DNA of 64,000 nucleotides from Cololabis saira. Its lineage: Eukaryota > Chordata > Actinopteri > Beloniformes > Belonidae. The translations under genes were made by a program, and so were the position numbers. Of the stretch, positions 1 through 20,094 are shown one piece after another; position 1 is the stretch's first letter; the number at the start of each line of letters is the position of its first letter. The stretch is from positions 35,057,505 through 35,121,504 of the forward strand of contig NC_084590.1 in the NCBI RefSeq assembly GCF_033807715.1, read 5' to 3'. The notes below the pieces were generated by a model. The model was not told the DNA's origin, ran no database searches, and worked only from the letters and a program-made list of their open reading frames with translations.

Positions 1-1930
1 ACCTTGCGCGCCAAAAACGCATAATTTAGCCACTATAACAAAGAATAATATATAAATAATAATAATGTCATAATTCGTGTATATATCACGACCACGCCTC
101 CCATTGACTTTGCATAGTACTATATCCGTGGTGGTCAGATTAAAACATCATTAAAACACTGCTAAAACAGCGTTAAAAACATGTTTTTACAAACTGACAG
201 TAAAAAACCGTACCTTGCGCAACAAAAACGCATAATTTAGCCACTTTAACAAAGAATAATATATAAATAATAATAATGTCAAAAAACGTGTATATATCAC
301 GACCACGGATCCCATTGACTTTGCACAGTACTATATCCGTGTTGGTCACACGGAATTATAGCACTTTCCGTGTTGGTACCACGGAAAATAGGTCGTGGGC
401 ATTATCCGTGTGTATATCACGACCATGGATCCCATTGACTTTGAAGACATTGTACTATATCGTGGTGGTCACACAGAATTATACCACTTTCCGTGTTGGT
501 ACCACGGAAATAGGTCGTGGGCATTTCACAGACTTTTGTGAGATCAGGTTGCTTTGCATAGTAGGCTACTATATCTGTGGTGGTCAGATTAAAACCTCAT
601 AAAAACACTGCTAAAACAGCGTTAAAAACGGGCTTTTACAAACTGACAGTAAAAAACAGTACGTTGCGCGACAAAAACGCATAATTTAGCCACTATAACA
701 AAGAATAATATATAAATAATAATAATGTCATAAAACGTGTATATATCACGACCACAGACCCCATTGACTTTGCATAGTACTATATCCGTGGTGGTCAGAT
801 TAAAACCTCATAAAAACATTGCTAAAACAGCGTTAAAAACGGGCTTTTACAAACTGACAGTAAAAAACAGTATGTTGCGCGACAAAAACGCATAATTTAG
901 CCACTATAACAAAGAATAATATATAAATAATAATAATGTCATAATTCGTGTATATATCACGGACCCCATTGACTTTGCATAGTACTATATCCGTGGTGCT
1001 CAGATTAAAACCTCATTAAAACACTGCTAAAACATCGTTAAAAACGGGCTTTTACAAACTGACATTAAAGATCAGTACCTTGCGCGCCAAAAACGCATAA
1101 TTTAGCCACTATAACAAAGAATAATATATAAATAATAATAATGTCATAATTCGTGTATATATCACGGACCCCATTGACTTTGCATAGTACTATATCCGTG
1201 GTGCTCAGATTAAAACCTCATTAAAACACTGCTAAAACATCGTTAAAAACGGGCTTTTACAAACTGACATTAAAGATCAGTACCTTGCGCGCCAAAAACG
1301 CATAATTTAGCCACTATAACAAAGAATAATATATAAATAATAATAATGTCATAATTCGTGTATATATCACGACCACGGACCCCATTGACTTTGCATAGTA
1401 CTATATCCGTGGTGGTCAGATTAAAACCTCATAAAAACACTGCTAAAACAGCGTTAAAAACGGGCTTTTACAAACTGACATTAAAAATCAGTACCTTGCG
1501 CGCCAAAAACGCATAATTTAGCCACTATAACAAAGAATAATATATAAATAATAATAATGTCATAATTCGTGTATATATCACGACCACGGACCCCATTGAC
1601 TTTGCATAGTACTATATCCGTGGTGGTCAGATTAAAACCTCATTAAAACACTGCTAAAACAGCGTTAAAAACATGTTTTTACAAACTGACAGTAAAAAAC
1701 CGTACCTTGCGCGACAAAAACGCATAATTTAGCCACTATAAATAAGAATAATATATAAATAATAATAATGTCATAATTCGTGTATATATCACGACCACGG
1801 ATCCCATTGACTTTGCATGGTACAATATCCGTGGTGCCCACACGTAATTTTACCAGTTTCCGTGTTGGTACCACGGAAAATAGTGGTGAGAGGTCGTGGG
1901 CATTTCACGGATTTTTGTGAGATCAGGTTG
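1..1930. repeat. Satellite array, ~205-211 bp unit
   Basis: Head-to-tail repeats whose landmark ACCTTGCGCG recurs near 1, 212, 661, 872, 1077, 1282, 1493 and 1704. The spacing is 211 bp or 205 bp, with one long interval of 449 bp (212-660) in which the unit is internally extended by diverged sequence. Each unit carries an A-rich half, a conserved ATAATATATAAATAATAATA stretch and a small palindrome around CGTGTATATATCACG. The array runs off the left edge and ends near 1930. Short ORFs inside it are read-through of the repeat and not genes. Confidence 0.9.
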
Positions 1931-2925
1931 TATTTGTGTACAGGGAGAAGAGCAGAGAGAGAACGCAGCCTTGAGAGGATCCGGGGCTGAGGGTCCGAGG
2001 GTCAGAGACATGTTTTGCGTCTGTGGGCCACTTGGAAATGTGCATCTGTAATAGTAAAAGCTGTCACGGATATGAAGGATTAAATGGCTAATTCATGGTA
2101 TATTCAGTTCATGATGATTCTGGGGAGACTGCTTTTGTGTATCGACAAAATATAATAATATGAAATCAACAATTTCTGTCTTTGTTCAATAAAAAATGAA
2201 ATCTTTTTTGTCAATGAGACGATTACTTTTTCCTCTGTATGCTTTAAAAGCCATAAAATGTGTCAAAATGTCTGTTTATGTCTGTTAAATGTGCACCAAT
2301 ATTTAATGGTACTCATTTTTTACAGACTAGACTGTAAGAAGAAAGCCAACAGCATCATCAGAGTCTCACATCACCTAGCCCACGGTCTTCTCAAACACAA
2401 ACATACAGTACACAACTGGGGGAAAAAGTAGAGAACACCCCTTTTCCCCCTACCAAATAATAATACATTAAAAAAAAAAGATGCACAATGTGATTTACAT
2501 TAGAAACTCTCTAATTATGACTGCATTTGAATTAAACATGTCTCATCTCATTTTGCAGATGTAGAGCACATGGAGTATTTCACTACTTAGAGTTTAATAC
2601 TTGATTTGCTGATATAAGTTTAACTATATCAACTTTTCTTGACTACAATATATCCGTTCTGTATGTATATCCTCTTCTGTATGTTTTAAATATACCTTAA
2701 AAGACTGTCAGACAGTTTCATGCAACACACATCTGAGTTTGCATAGTGGAGTCGTCTTGAGTTGGTAAAAAGAGGAAATAGCCGTGACAACACTCTCTAG
2801 CAGTGTGTGCGCCCTCGCCCTGTCATGTGGAGGAGCTTGTCACAGCTTGAAAGTAGTCTGTCGCAAACTGTTTCAGCGCCGCGCCATCACACTGAAGACA
2901 GAAAGCAGAAGAGGAACCTTTCAGA
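1931..2925. other. Intergenic / GMF promoter and 5' UTR
   Basis: AT-rich unique-looking sequence between the satellite and the GMF start codon. No gene is visible. The last ~150 bases are less AT-rich and contain a purine-rich GAAGAGGAA stretch just before the ATG. That is an Ets/PU.1-like core, which would suit a blood-expressed GMFG promoter, but this is inference only. No TATA box stands out. Confidence 0.4.
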
Positions 2926-5953
<3,028 letters not shown>

Positions 5954-6033
5954 TTCTGCATCTTCATCTTCTACAACCAACTTTTGTCTCAGTGGAAAAA
6001 TCACCATGACATTGCCATCCATGATTAACTGTG

Positions 6034-6132
6034 AATAAAATAAAAGTGGGATCATTAAGAGTTGATCTTACATAAACATTTGAATTACAGAGAAAAACAC
6101 TTTTTTGACCAAAATGTCACCTGCAATTTATT
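6034..6132. terminator. Convergent polyadenylation signals of GMF and PAF1
   Basis: The plus strand has AATAAA at 6034-6039, 81 bases after the GMF stop. The minus strand has AATAAA (TTTATT on plus) at 6127-6132, which would serve PAF1, whose stop is at 6460. The two 3' ends are therefore within about 100 bases of each other and transcripts may overlap. Confidence 0.6.
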
Positions 6133-6459
6133 ATCAGTTTCAAAAGTGTACCACAATGGTATGGTTAAAAGCAGGGAGAACAGGATATTTTTACACAATG
6201 TTCTGATCACAGACAACACAAAGGAATGGTGTACAACCAGTATTGGTGTGTTATTTGAATCTAAAAATAAAAAGTGAATTTAAAAAAAAAAAAAAAAGTC
6301 TCCGGGTTTAAATGCAAAGTGTGACACACGTATATCCCATCATCAAAAAGTTACCCCCCCAGATTCTATTCTTAGTCTCAATGACAGGTTGAGAGTGCCA
6401 TGTTTGGAGCAGAATACACAGGTAAGACAGTCATCACCCTGCTCTGCAGACTGCAGAGA

Positions 6460-12710
<6,251 letters not shown>

Positions 12711-13673
12711 GTTTATGAAGAACTGCCCACAACGAAAACAAAGCTTCTGTGTTTACACGAACAATCAACGCAGATCCGTCTGTCGACGATCACAACTCTT
12801 GAATTAACACAAAATATAACAATTCGAGTAAACTCCGAGCAGAACTACGAACTACACATTTTTATTTTCGCACAGCAGGACGGGATGCTGACCCGGCGGC
12901 TCATGCTTGGCTCTGGAAACCCTCTGCTTCGAGACGAGCGCCCCCTGGCGGCTCGGGGCGGAATGTTTAGTGGCGTCAAACCTGAATTATGGTTCCGCGT
13001 TAAATCGACGCAGACCCTACCGCTGTGAAATATTTCTTCAGCCAATTACCCCCTAACCAGCGCATACTTTTAGTTGTAAAAAAAAGACCTAAAACAGCAC
13101 TGTGCCATCAGTAACTGATTTATTAAACATAAAAATATTGCTGCTATGCTTCAACCACGACTCCATCGTTGGTCCAAGTGATTGACAGGTGAAGCCAGGT
13201 GGCATTTGACCATGGATCAATTATAAAACGCATTTGACAGGTTAGGTGGAACCATCCTGATGTGGGGGAAACTCTGGGGTTTTAGGATAATAAGTTGAAT
13301 AGCCTACTCCTGAAGATAAAATTCATTTTATGAATTTAGACTTATATTTTCCTCAATTATTTATGAAATATTTATTTTTAACGGATTTTTGCATGGATGC
13401 TACTTTTTAAATATATGTATATTTTAAAATCTCACGTACCCCCAGGGGTACACGTACCCCCATTTGAGAACCACTGGTTTAAGGTGTAACGCGGAACCGT
13501 AAATCAGCCTTAAACGGTAGAAATGTTGCAAAACTCACGAAATTGAGCTATGCCCCGATCTGATTTGGAATTTTCTTCAGTTTGCATTTAGTGAATTGGG
13601 AAATAAACACACAAGTAAATAAATACACAGTAGCAAACGGACAATAACAACAAGATGTGCAATATCTTTGTAC
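12711..13673. other. PAF1 upstream region with repeat fragments
   Basis: Likely holds the PAF1 promoter just right of 12710, moderately GC-rich at 12,880-12,970. It also holds two fragments of the GGTTCCGCGTTAAATCGACG palindromic family, at about 12,984-13,022 and 13,483-13,513, and the CCCCCATTTGAGAACCACTG end typical of a fish interspersed repeat near 13,460. No gene seen. Confidence 0.45.
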
Positions 13674-14204
13674 TACGGAAGAGTATTAGGGCCAAGCAGG
13701 AGAAAAATCATATTTTAGAGGAGGAAGATTTTTCTTTTCATTGTGCACTTCGAGAAAAAAGTTGAAATGTCGAGAAAAAAAAGGTCGAAATGTTGAGAAA
13801 AAAGTCGAAATGTCGAGATTAATGTTGAAGTATAATTTCGAAAAAAAAGTCGAAATGTTGAGAAAAAAGTCGAAATGTCGAGATTAATGTTGAAGTACAA
13901 TTTTGAGAAAAAAGTCGAAATGTCGAGATTAATGTTGAAGTACAATTGAGAAAAAAGTCGAAATGTTGAGAAAAAAGTTGAAGTACAATTTCGAGAAAAA
14001 AGTCGAAATTTTGTGAATAAAGTTGAAATGTTGAGAAAAAAAGGCTAAATTTCGACTTTATACACGAAATTTTGACTTTATTCTTGAAATTGTATTTCAA
14101 CATTAATCTCGACATTTCGACTTTTTTCTCGAAGTGCACAATAAAAAAAAAATCTTCCCCTCTCAAATATTTTTTCTACTCCATGGCCCTAATACTCTTC
14201 CGTA
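13674..14204. mobile_element. Palindromic MITE with expanded GTCGAAATGT-type array
   Basis: Bounded by near-perfect inverted ends TACGGAAGAGTATTAGGGCC and its complement. The interior is a degenerate tandem array of GAGAAAAAAGTCGAAATGT and GAGATTAATGTTGAAGTACA motifs on the left. The complementary arm (14,040-14,140) has fewer copies. A second member of the family lies at 52,278-52,598. Open frames on both strands are repeat read-through. Confidence 0.8.
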
Positions 14205-14950
14205 TTATACCTCATACACATCCTACTGTTTTTTTTCTTCTCGTACTGCACTACTTTTATTTGTATTCCACTGTTTATATTTTGAAATTATATATTTTCT
14301 ACTTTTTTCATCCTTCTTTCGCTGCATGTGTGTGTTGTGTGTACCGCTGCTGTACAAAGCAAATTTCCCCACTGAGGGATGAATAAAGGACTATCTAATC
14401 TAATCTAATTCCTACTTTACAGAATGTCTTCTACACTTCACACTTCCCTAAAACATTTACACAATTGTGTACATATTTGTGTAGGTCACTTTAATTATGT
14501 GGGCTAGTAATACAAATAGATTGACTGTACAGTGGTCATTTTGTTACAGCATGGCAAGAAGGTCACTGGTTCTAATCCCGACAGGGGTCTTTTTACCTAG
14601 TTGCCTACAGGTGCCCCGCTAGTCCAAAAGCATTCATGCAAAGTCTGATCTTGTGTCCCAGAAATGGGGATAATGTATTTTTTTTAATGTCATGCCTCCT
14701 TCAAGAAAGGTCCTTTGGAAGGCTTCCGCCTACTCTTGTTTTCACATCCAGGTGTATGAAGGACTGAGACTGTGGACATCCTTCAAAATAAATCCTCCTG
14801 AGATTGTTTCCGGTTCAGAGGGAGGAAGACAAAGCGGAGCAAGGAGGAAGCACAAATCACCCCCCCCAACACACACATACACATCCACACACAATGTTGT
14901 ACCAGGAAAGAAATATTTCCATGATCACCAACAAGGCTTCAAGCTCAAAT
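14205..14950. other. Intergenic, repeat-derived and unique sequence
   Basis: Includes a common fish repeat tail ending GATGAATAAAGGACTATCTAA followed by TCTAATCTAAT at ~14,372-14,408. That looks like a retroposed 3' end with an AATAAA-like signal. The rest shows no gene. Confidence 0.4.
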
Positions 14951-14954
14951 AACA

Positions 14955-15623
14955 TTTATTGTATGAACTGAACTAATGAGAATGTTATGTGAGAAAAAAT
15001 AATAATTAAGAAATCCTTATTCAAATTATAAAACATCTATTCTAAAACCTAACAAACTGCTCCATTGTATCCAATAAATTGCTCAATTAAAATAAAAAGT
15101 TAATTGTAGTGGGGAAAAACATGTTTTTACATCAAACATAAATCTGATAAACATTATGAACATTCACATGCCTCGTGGGCAAGGACTTGGATGAACAACA
15201 AATATAGCTGTAAATAAGAACAGCTGGAGTTGCATAGAATGACAAAAACATTATATCTGTGCAAAACTGAGTGTAGGATGAAGTAAAGAAATAAGATACA
15301 GATGCACCAAGCTCATCTTTCTTGAGCTAACATTTTCTCTTACATTAAGTCCACACCCCCAAAATCTAGAAAAAACAAAAAGATGCATGCAGAGGTGGAA
15401 GTGATACGCAAATCATTGAGGAACATCCTCCGAATCCTCATTGCGTCTTGAATCAAGCTGTACCTCTGGACTTGCTATTATGGAAAGTGGACTATGCGCA
15501 TCTGAGTGAGAGGCAGTGCAAAGGAAGAACAGCAACTGCCTCTCATTGGTTGGTCTCCAGTCACATGATTGTAGCAACCCTGTATTGGAAGTCGTTCCAG
15601 TGGATTTCCTTATATATTTCCTC
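14955..15623 (-). other. Probable 3' UTR of the 69-aa membrane protein gene
   Basis: Follows the stop codon at 15624-15626 on the minus strand. The first good minus-strand AATAAA is at 14,960-14,955. No repeat is obvious. A minus-strand frame running across the stop region (15,413-15,658) is a shadow. Confidence 0.45.
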
Positions 15624-16112
15624 TCAGGTCTGAACCTCTGGCTCCACTGGGTTTTCAACTCTGGAAAAATACAAAAACAGTGAGCTTGTCTTGCACAAAA
15701 GCATGTATATGAGATTCTTCTGAAAGAAAAGTGATAAATTCAAGTATTTCGAGTTGAAGGTTCATACCTGCTCAGCATGTATACCATCTGTCCTGGATCA
15801 TCTGCAAATGCCCTGCAACATCAAATTAATACTTGAATGATTCTCTCTCAGTGCATGAAATGGGTGCTCCAGACAAACCCTTTTTTTTCACAGCGACTAT
15901 ATATCTTACAGCGCATTCTAATTTTACTTCTGTTCTCTCTATTTCCTGTTTATTTATAACAAACATAAAGAAATAATTTCTTACCCATCTCCCCAGTGGT
16001 AAAATGCTCGGTCCTGGTAAAACATGGACAGAAAGAGCCACACACCGATCGTCTCAATCCAGAAGATAACAAATAGGAACCATAGTGATGACAGAAGAAT
16101 TTCACACAGCAT
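15624..16112 (-). CDS. Small membrane protein, 69 aa, three coding exons, unrecognised
   Basis: Exons 16112-15985, 15812-15768 and 15660-15624 join with consensus GT-AG sites and matching phases into 210 bases, or 69 aa plus stop. The ATG follows an acceptor (TTCTCACAG) nine bases upstream, so a 5' UTR exon, or a further coding exon in frame, lies to the right. Residues 1-30 or so are strongly hydrophobic (LLSSLWFLFVIFWIETIGVW), probably one transmembrane helix. A polar tail follows with FYQDRAFYHWGDG, ADDPGQMVY and an acidic PVEPEVQT C-terminus. I do not recognise the family. It could be a SMIM-type microprotein or the end of a larger protein. The consistent phases and clean splice sites argue against chance. 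Confidence 0.6.
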
Positions 16113-16340
16113 GATGGAGATCTGTGAGAACAAACACAAAGAAGAGATAAACAACACCATCTGGTGTATAATCATCAATCATCAATCAATCATCAATCAC
16201 CACAGCTAGTAAACTCCTATAAATGTATCTACATTTTCCTGGAATCTTCTCTCAAGTCTGCATCTTGGACAGTGCTGTCCTGATGAGACAAAACATTAAC
16301 TTAATAACTTAACTTTAATGGAAGAGGCTTTGCACCTAAT
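16113..16340. other. Upstream region of the small membrane protein gene
   Basis: Contains a short ATCAATCATCA simple repeat at 16,168-16,200. The 5' UTR exon of the small gene may lie here. A minus-strand GATTCCAG/GAAAATG around 16,240 is a weak possibility. Confidence 0.3.
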
Positions 16341-16720
16341 TTCCCATCGCTACTGTGATGCACAGTGGAGGGAGCATCATGGTTTTGGGCTGGTTTGGTA
16401 TGCTAGCAAGTCATGAAGGGAAGAATGACTCAAGAATTATGTCAAGAAACCTTATAGGACAACGCCACAGCAGTGATCCATAACCTGATGCTTCCAAGAT
16501 GTTGATCCACAGTAGTCGAGTAAATCAAAAACAAAATGGTTAAAAGGACCAAAGAATTTTTGGATGGCCAAGTCAGTCCTGTAACCTAAATGAGATGCTG
16601 AGGCATGATCTGGGCTCAAAATTAAGAATAATTTTGTAAAATATCTAAACTGTTACAAAACATCTAAGAAAAACATTGTTTTGTAATAAAGGTTATATAA
16701 ACCTGCTGGAATCAAATTCC
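16341..16720 (+). mobile_element. Tc1-like transposase relic
   Basis: Degenerate plus-strand DNA with the recognisable Tc1 motif order: GGGAGCATCATGGTTTTGGG, then GTGATCCATAACCTGATGCT, then AAAGAATTTTTGGATGGCCA. No open frame survives. Ends were not defined. Confidence 0.65.
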
Positions 16721-16739
16721 TTGTTTGTTTGCACAAACC

Positions 16740-17270
16740 TGGCAAATAAGGTTGATTCTGAATGAATGAATTTATTTCGAGTATGTATATAAAAAAATAA
16801 AAATAAAAATAAACAGTAACATCTTGATATGCACATAGGTTTGAAAAAATTAGTAGGAAGAAGTATACACTTTTCCCTAGTTCCTACCCCTTTATAACTC
16901 TATGAATTTACATTATTGCTATTATTATATCTACACAATATCCCTATAAATATAGTCTATATTAATACTACGTAAACATGCCTATTACTACATAATTATC
17001 CATATAAGTATATAGGAAATATAAATATTACATAAATATATCAATATATAGAAAATACAAATATTATATAAATCTATATAAATATACACTATATAAACTA
17101 CATGAATATCCCTATAAATATATATATGCTACATACATACATAAAAAATATATAACATATATTGCATAATTATAACTATCCCTCTCAACATATAATATAT
17201 ACTACATAAATATCCACATATATATCTAAACATATCTTAATCAATCACATTCTATGAGCAGGCACAAAAA
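16740..17270. repeat. AT-rich degenerate simple-repeat tract
   Basis: About 500 bases of imperfect TATAAATAT and ACATAAATATCC motifs. No gene. Confidence 0.6.
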
Positions 17271-17319
17271 AAAAAACAAGATTGCAGACGCAAGCAACTG
17301 AAATTAGTTCTCCCAAAGG

Positions 17320-17660
17320 GTGGCAAGACCCTCACTTAGAAACAGGATGAGGAGTTACTTGCAATCCAGAGAAAATTGGGTAGAATTGTTGCTCTTTCAC
17401 ACAGAGGACCCAGTTGGGGTGATTTGGGCATCTGGTTAAGATGCCTCCTGGACACGTCTCTGGAGATGTGTTTTGAGTATGACCAACTGGAAGGAAGCCC
17501 CAGGGCACACTGGACAGATTACATCTCTTGGCTGGACTGGGAATGCTTTGGTATTCCCCCGAAAAGGGCTTCAAGGGGGTGACTAAGGATCGGGAGATCT
17601 GGGCCTCTGCTTGGGTTACTGCACTCGTGACCCTGACTTAGATAAGCGGTAGCTGGATCG
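17320..17660 (+). mobile_element. LINE 3' end relic
   Basis: Diverged copy of the same non-LTR element 3' end found at 36,963-38,005. Matching steps include GGGCATCTGGTTAAGATGCC, GCACACTGGACAGATTACAT and the terminal GATAAGCGGTAGCTGGATCG. It is 5'-truncated with no intact frame. Confidence 0.75.
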
Positions 17661-18029
17661 ATGTATTTCAACAATGAAATGAAAATGAATTCAAGCAAAA
17701 ACAAACATTATCACATGCTTATATTATGCTTTTTAATTCTCCCTCGCAAAAGGTTAGTGTTGAGCAAAATAGAAGTATTGAAACGCTGCAACAAACATGT
17801 ACCTGAACAAACTTTATATAAACTTGCAGTTGGGAGCAATTTAAAAAAATTATTTCAGAATCAGAATCATTGGCCAAGTCAGGTCAAACAAGACAGGGAA
17901 TTTGACTCTGGTTATTTCGCTCACTGTACAGTAAATACACAAATTACAGCTCTTATTAACATACCATTTTTTTTTTAAAGTGAAAGGTGCAGCAGGATGA
18001 GGTAGACATGGTTATTGAAAGGTGCATTG

Positions 18030-18205
18030 TTACAGCATATCCATCCATCCATTATCTATACCCGCTTTATCCTTTGCAGGGTCACGGGGGTCTGCTGGAG
18101 CCTATCACAGCTCATTTCAGGTGAGAGGCAGGAGTTCACCCTGGACAGATCACCAGTCCATCGCAGGGCCACATATAAACACACAAACCATGCTCACTCA
18201 CTGTT
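18030..18205 (-). mobile_element. LINE/SINE tail fragment
   Basis: Minus-strand tail starting at the (ATCC)n end CATCCATCCATTATCTATAC, then GGGTCACGGGGGTCTGCTGG and CCAGTCCATCGCAGGG. This is the well-known 3' end of fish L2-type retroposons. (ATT)n follows at 18,226-18,266. Confidence 0.75.
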
Positions 18206-18480
18206 ACAGCATATGATTGTGGTTATTATTATTATTATTGTTATTATTATTATTATTATTATTATTGCACAGTGATTGATTACTCTGAGACTCTATGAGT
18301 GTCGAGAGTTCATCAGAGCAACATTTAAGAAAAAAACAATAATTCTTGCATTTAACATTCCACATGTCTGTTTTTGGTACCATTTTAAATCAGATATCAG
18401 GTATAAATGATTTGCAACATTCAGCCATCTGATTTAATGTATAGCTCAACTCTTGGGGGGAAAATACAGCAAACAACGCA

Positions 18481-18840
18481 ATGTACAGGACTGTCTCAGA
18501 AAATTAGAATATTGTGATAAAGTTCTTTAGTTTCTGTAATGTAATTAAAAAACAAAAATGTCATACTTTCTGGATTCATTACAAATCAACTGAAATATTG
18601 CAAGCCTTTTATTTTAATATTGCTGATTATGGTTTAAAGTTTTTTAGATAGATTAGAGATTAGAGATAGGATATTTGAGTTTTCTTAAGCTGTAAGGCAT
18701 GATCAGCAATATTAAAATAGTAAAAGGCTTGCAATATTTCAGTTGATTTGTAATGGATCCAGAATGTAGGACATTTTTGCATTACAGAAAATAAAGGACT
18801 TTATCACAATATTCTAATTTTCTGAGACAGTCCTGTACAT
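18481..18840. mobile_element. Long palindromic MITE (Tc1/mariner type)
   Basis: Arms of well over 100 bases, starting ATGTACAGGACTGTCTCAGA and ending in the complement. The arms contain AAAATTAGAATATTGTGATA and, deeper, TTGCAATATTTCAGTTGATT. It forms one large hairpin with a short loop around 18,640-18,670. No coding capacity. Confidence 0.85.
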
Positions 18841-20085
18841 GTGGCAAATCAAATTGTACATAATTTACTTTTACATAGATTAAACTCATTCCTATTTTAT
18901 CAAATTTTAGCTAACATGTAAATGGTTAATGGTAGTCCACAGTAATACTACATACGACCTAAACTACTGTATTTGAACTATTAATCACAGCGCACACTAC
19001 ATAACATCATGGCATAAGACTTATATAAAACATCCCAGCAGTGGAGTTCAAAACATTATTGCTTATAATAATCTGTTACCACACTATCCAGAAACTGTTT
19101 CAGCAAAGACAAAGTGTGTATGAACTGAGAGGACGGATGTCAAACATAGATGTGTTTCAGTTTATGGGGTTAATCTGTGGAATGTTTTGAAATGAAAATT
19201 AAAGAGTACAGTACCAAATATAAAAAAAAATATTGAAGAACAAGATGCTCATTAAGTATGGTCATATTGTATAGTATATAGTGTTTAAGTAAGTGTCAGA
19301 ACTTAAATAGATAATAGGTTTAAATAGTATATTGAATGTTTTCAATATACAAAAAGTATATGAAATGTTTTTCTTTTAACTGATTTACTGCTCTGTATCG
19401 GTATATTGATTATAAAAGGGTAGGCTAAGCTTCAGCCTTTTCGGTCTGGTTTTGTTTATATATTTTGGTCTAATCCAATATCAGCATTAACTTCCTGTTT
19501 ATTTGGTGTTTTATTTTCTTTCATTTCTTTTGTATTTGAATTCTTATTTTGGAAATTATCGAAATAAACAAACAAATAAAAGAAATAAAAATAATAAAAA
19601 TAAAACTGTCATGCCGGCGAGACAAAAAAGAAGCATCATAACGAGCAAAACATGTAAATAAATGTTAAAAAAGTTATTGAAAATAGTCCAGGTTGTTGAC
19701 TAGCTAGCCTAGCCACAGAGCTAGCGCCAGTAACGCGTTTAAACTGCGTAGATTCTCCACAATGTCGTCCAGAGTATTTGAGCTCAGGTTATCATTTTGC
19801 ATTGAAAAATAATTCAATCTTAATGTCCAGTCAGGTGATCAACATGAGCGAAAAAGATAGTTTTAACGTTAGTCTGTACATAACCACCGTCCGCGAGTTT
19901 AACACGAACACGTATCCCGGCCGTTTTCATTGGTGTGTTTTAGTATTTGTACTTACTCAGGTTAAACACTCTGTAAACGGCATCACTTTGAAAGCACATT
20001 TACTTTTGTTTACAAAGCTCATCACACGTCCCGGCACTTCCGCTTTGGGGAGCAGTGACGTCACTGGGTGATTCCCAGCCTGTGG
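18841..20085. other. Intergenic, no gene seen
   Basis: AT-rich to 19,600, then a more balanced segment (19,620-20,085) with CpGs and ACGTCA motifs that resembles a repeat-borne or promoter-like stretch. Short frames here have no recognisable family. Confidence 0.35.
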
Positions 20086-20094
20086 TCCGCGGAC

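Noticed and set aside
1..1930. CRISPR-like array because of regular repeats
   Set aside because: The whole ~211-bp unit repeats, with no short repeat plus unique spacer. The genome is a vertebrate's and no cas genes exist.
13715..14386. Phe/Ser/Asn-rich frames on both strands
   Set aside because: They are read-through of the GTCGAAATGT repeat arms of a MITE.
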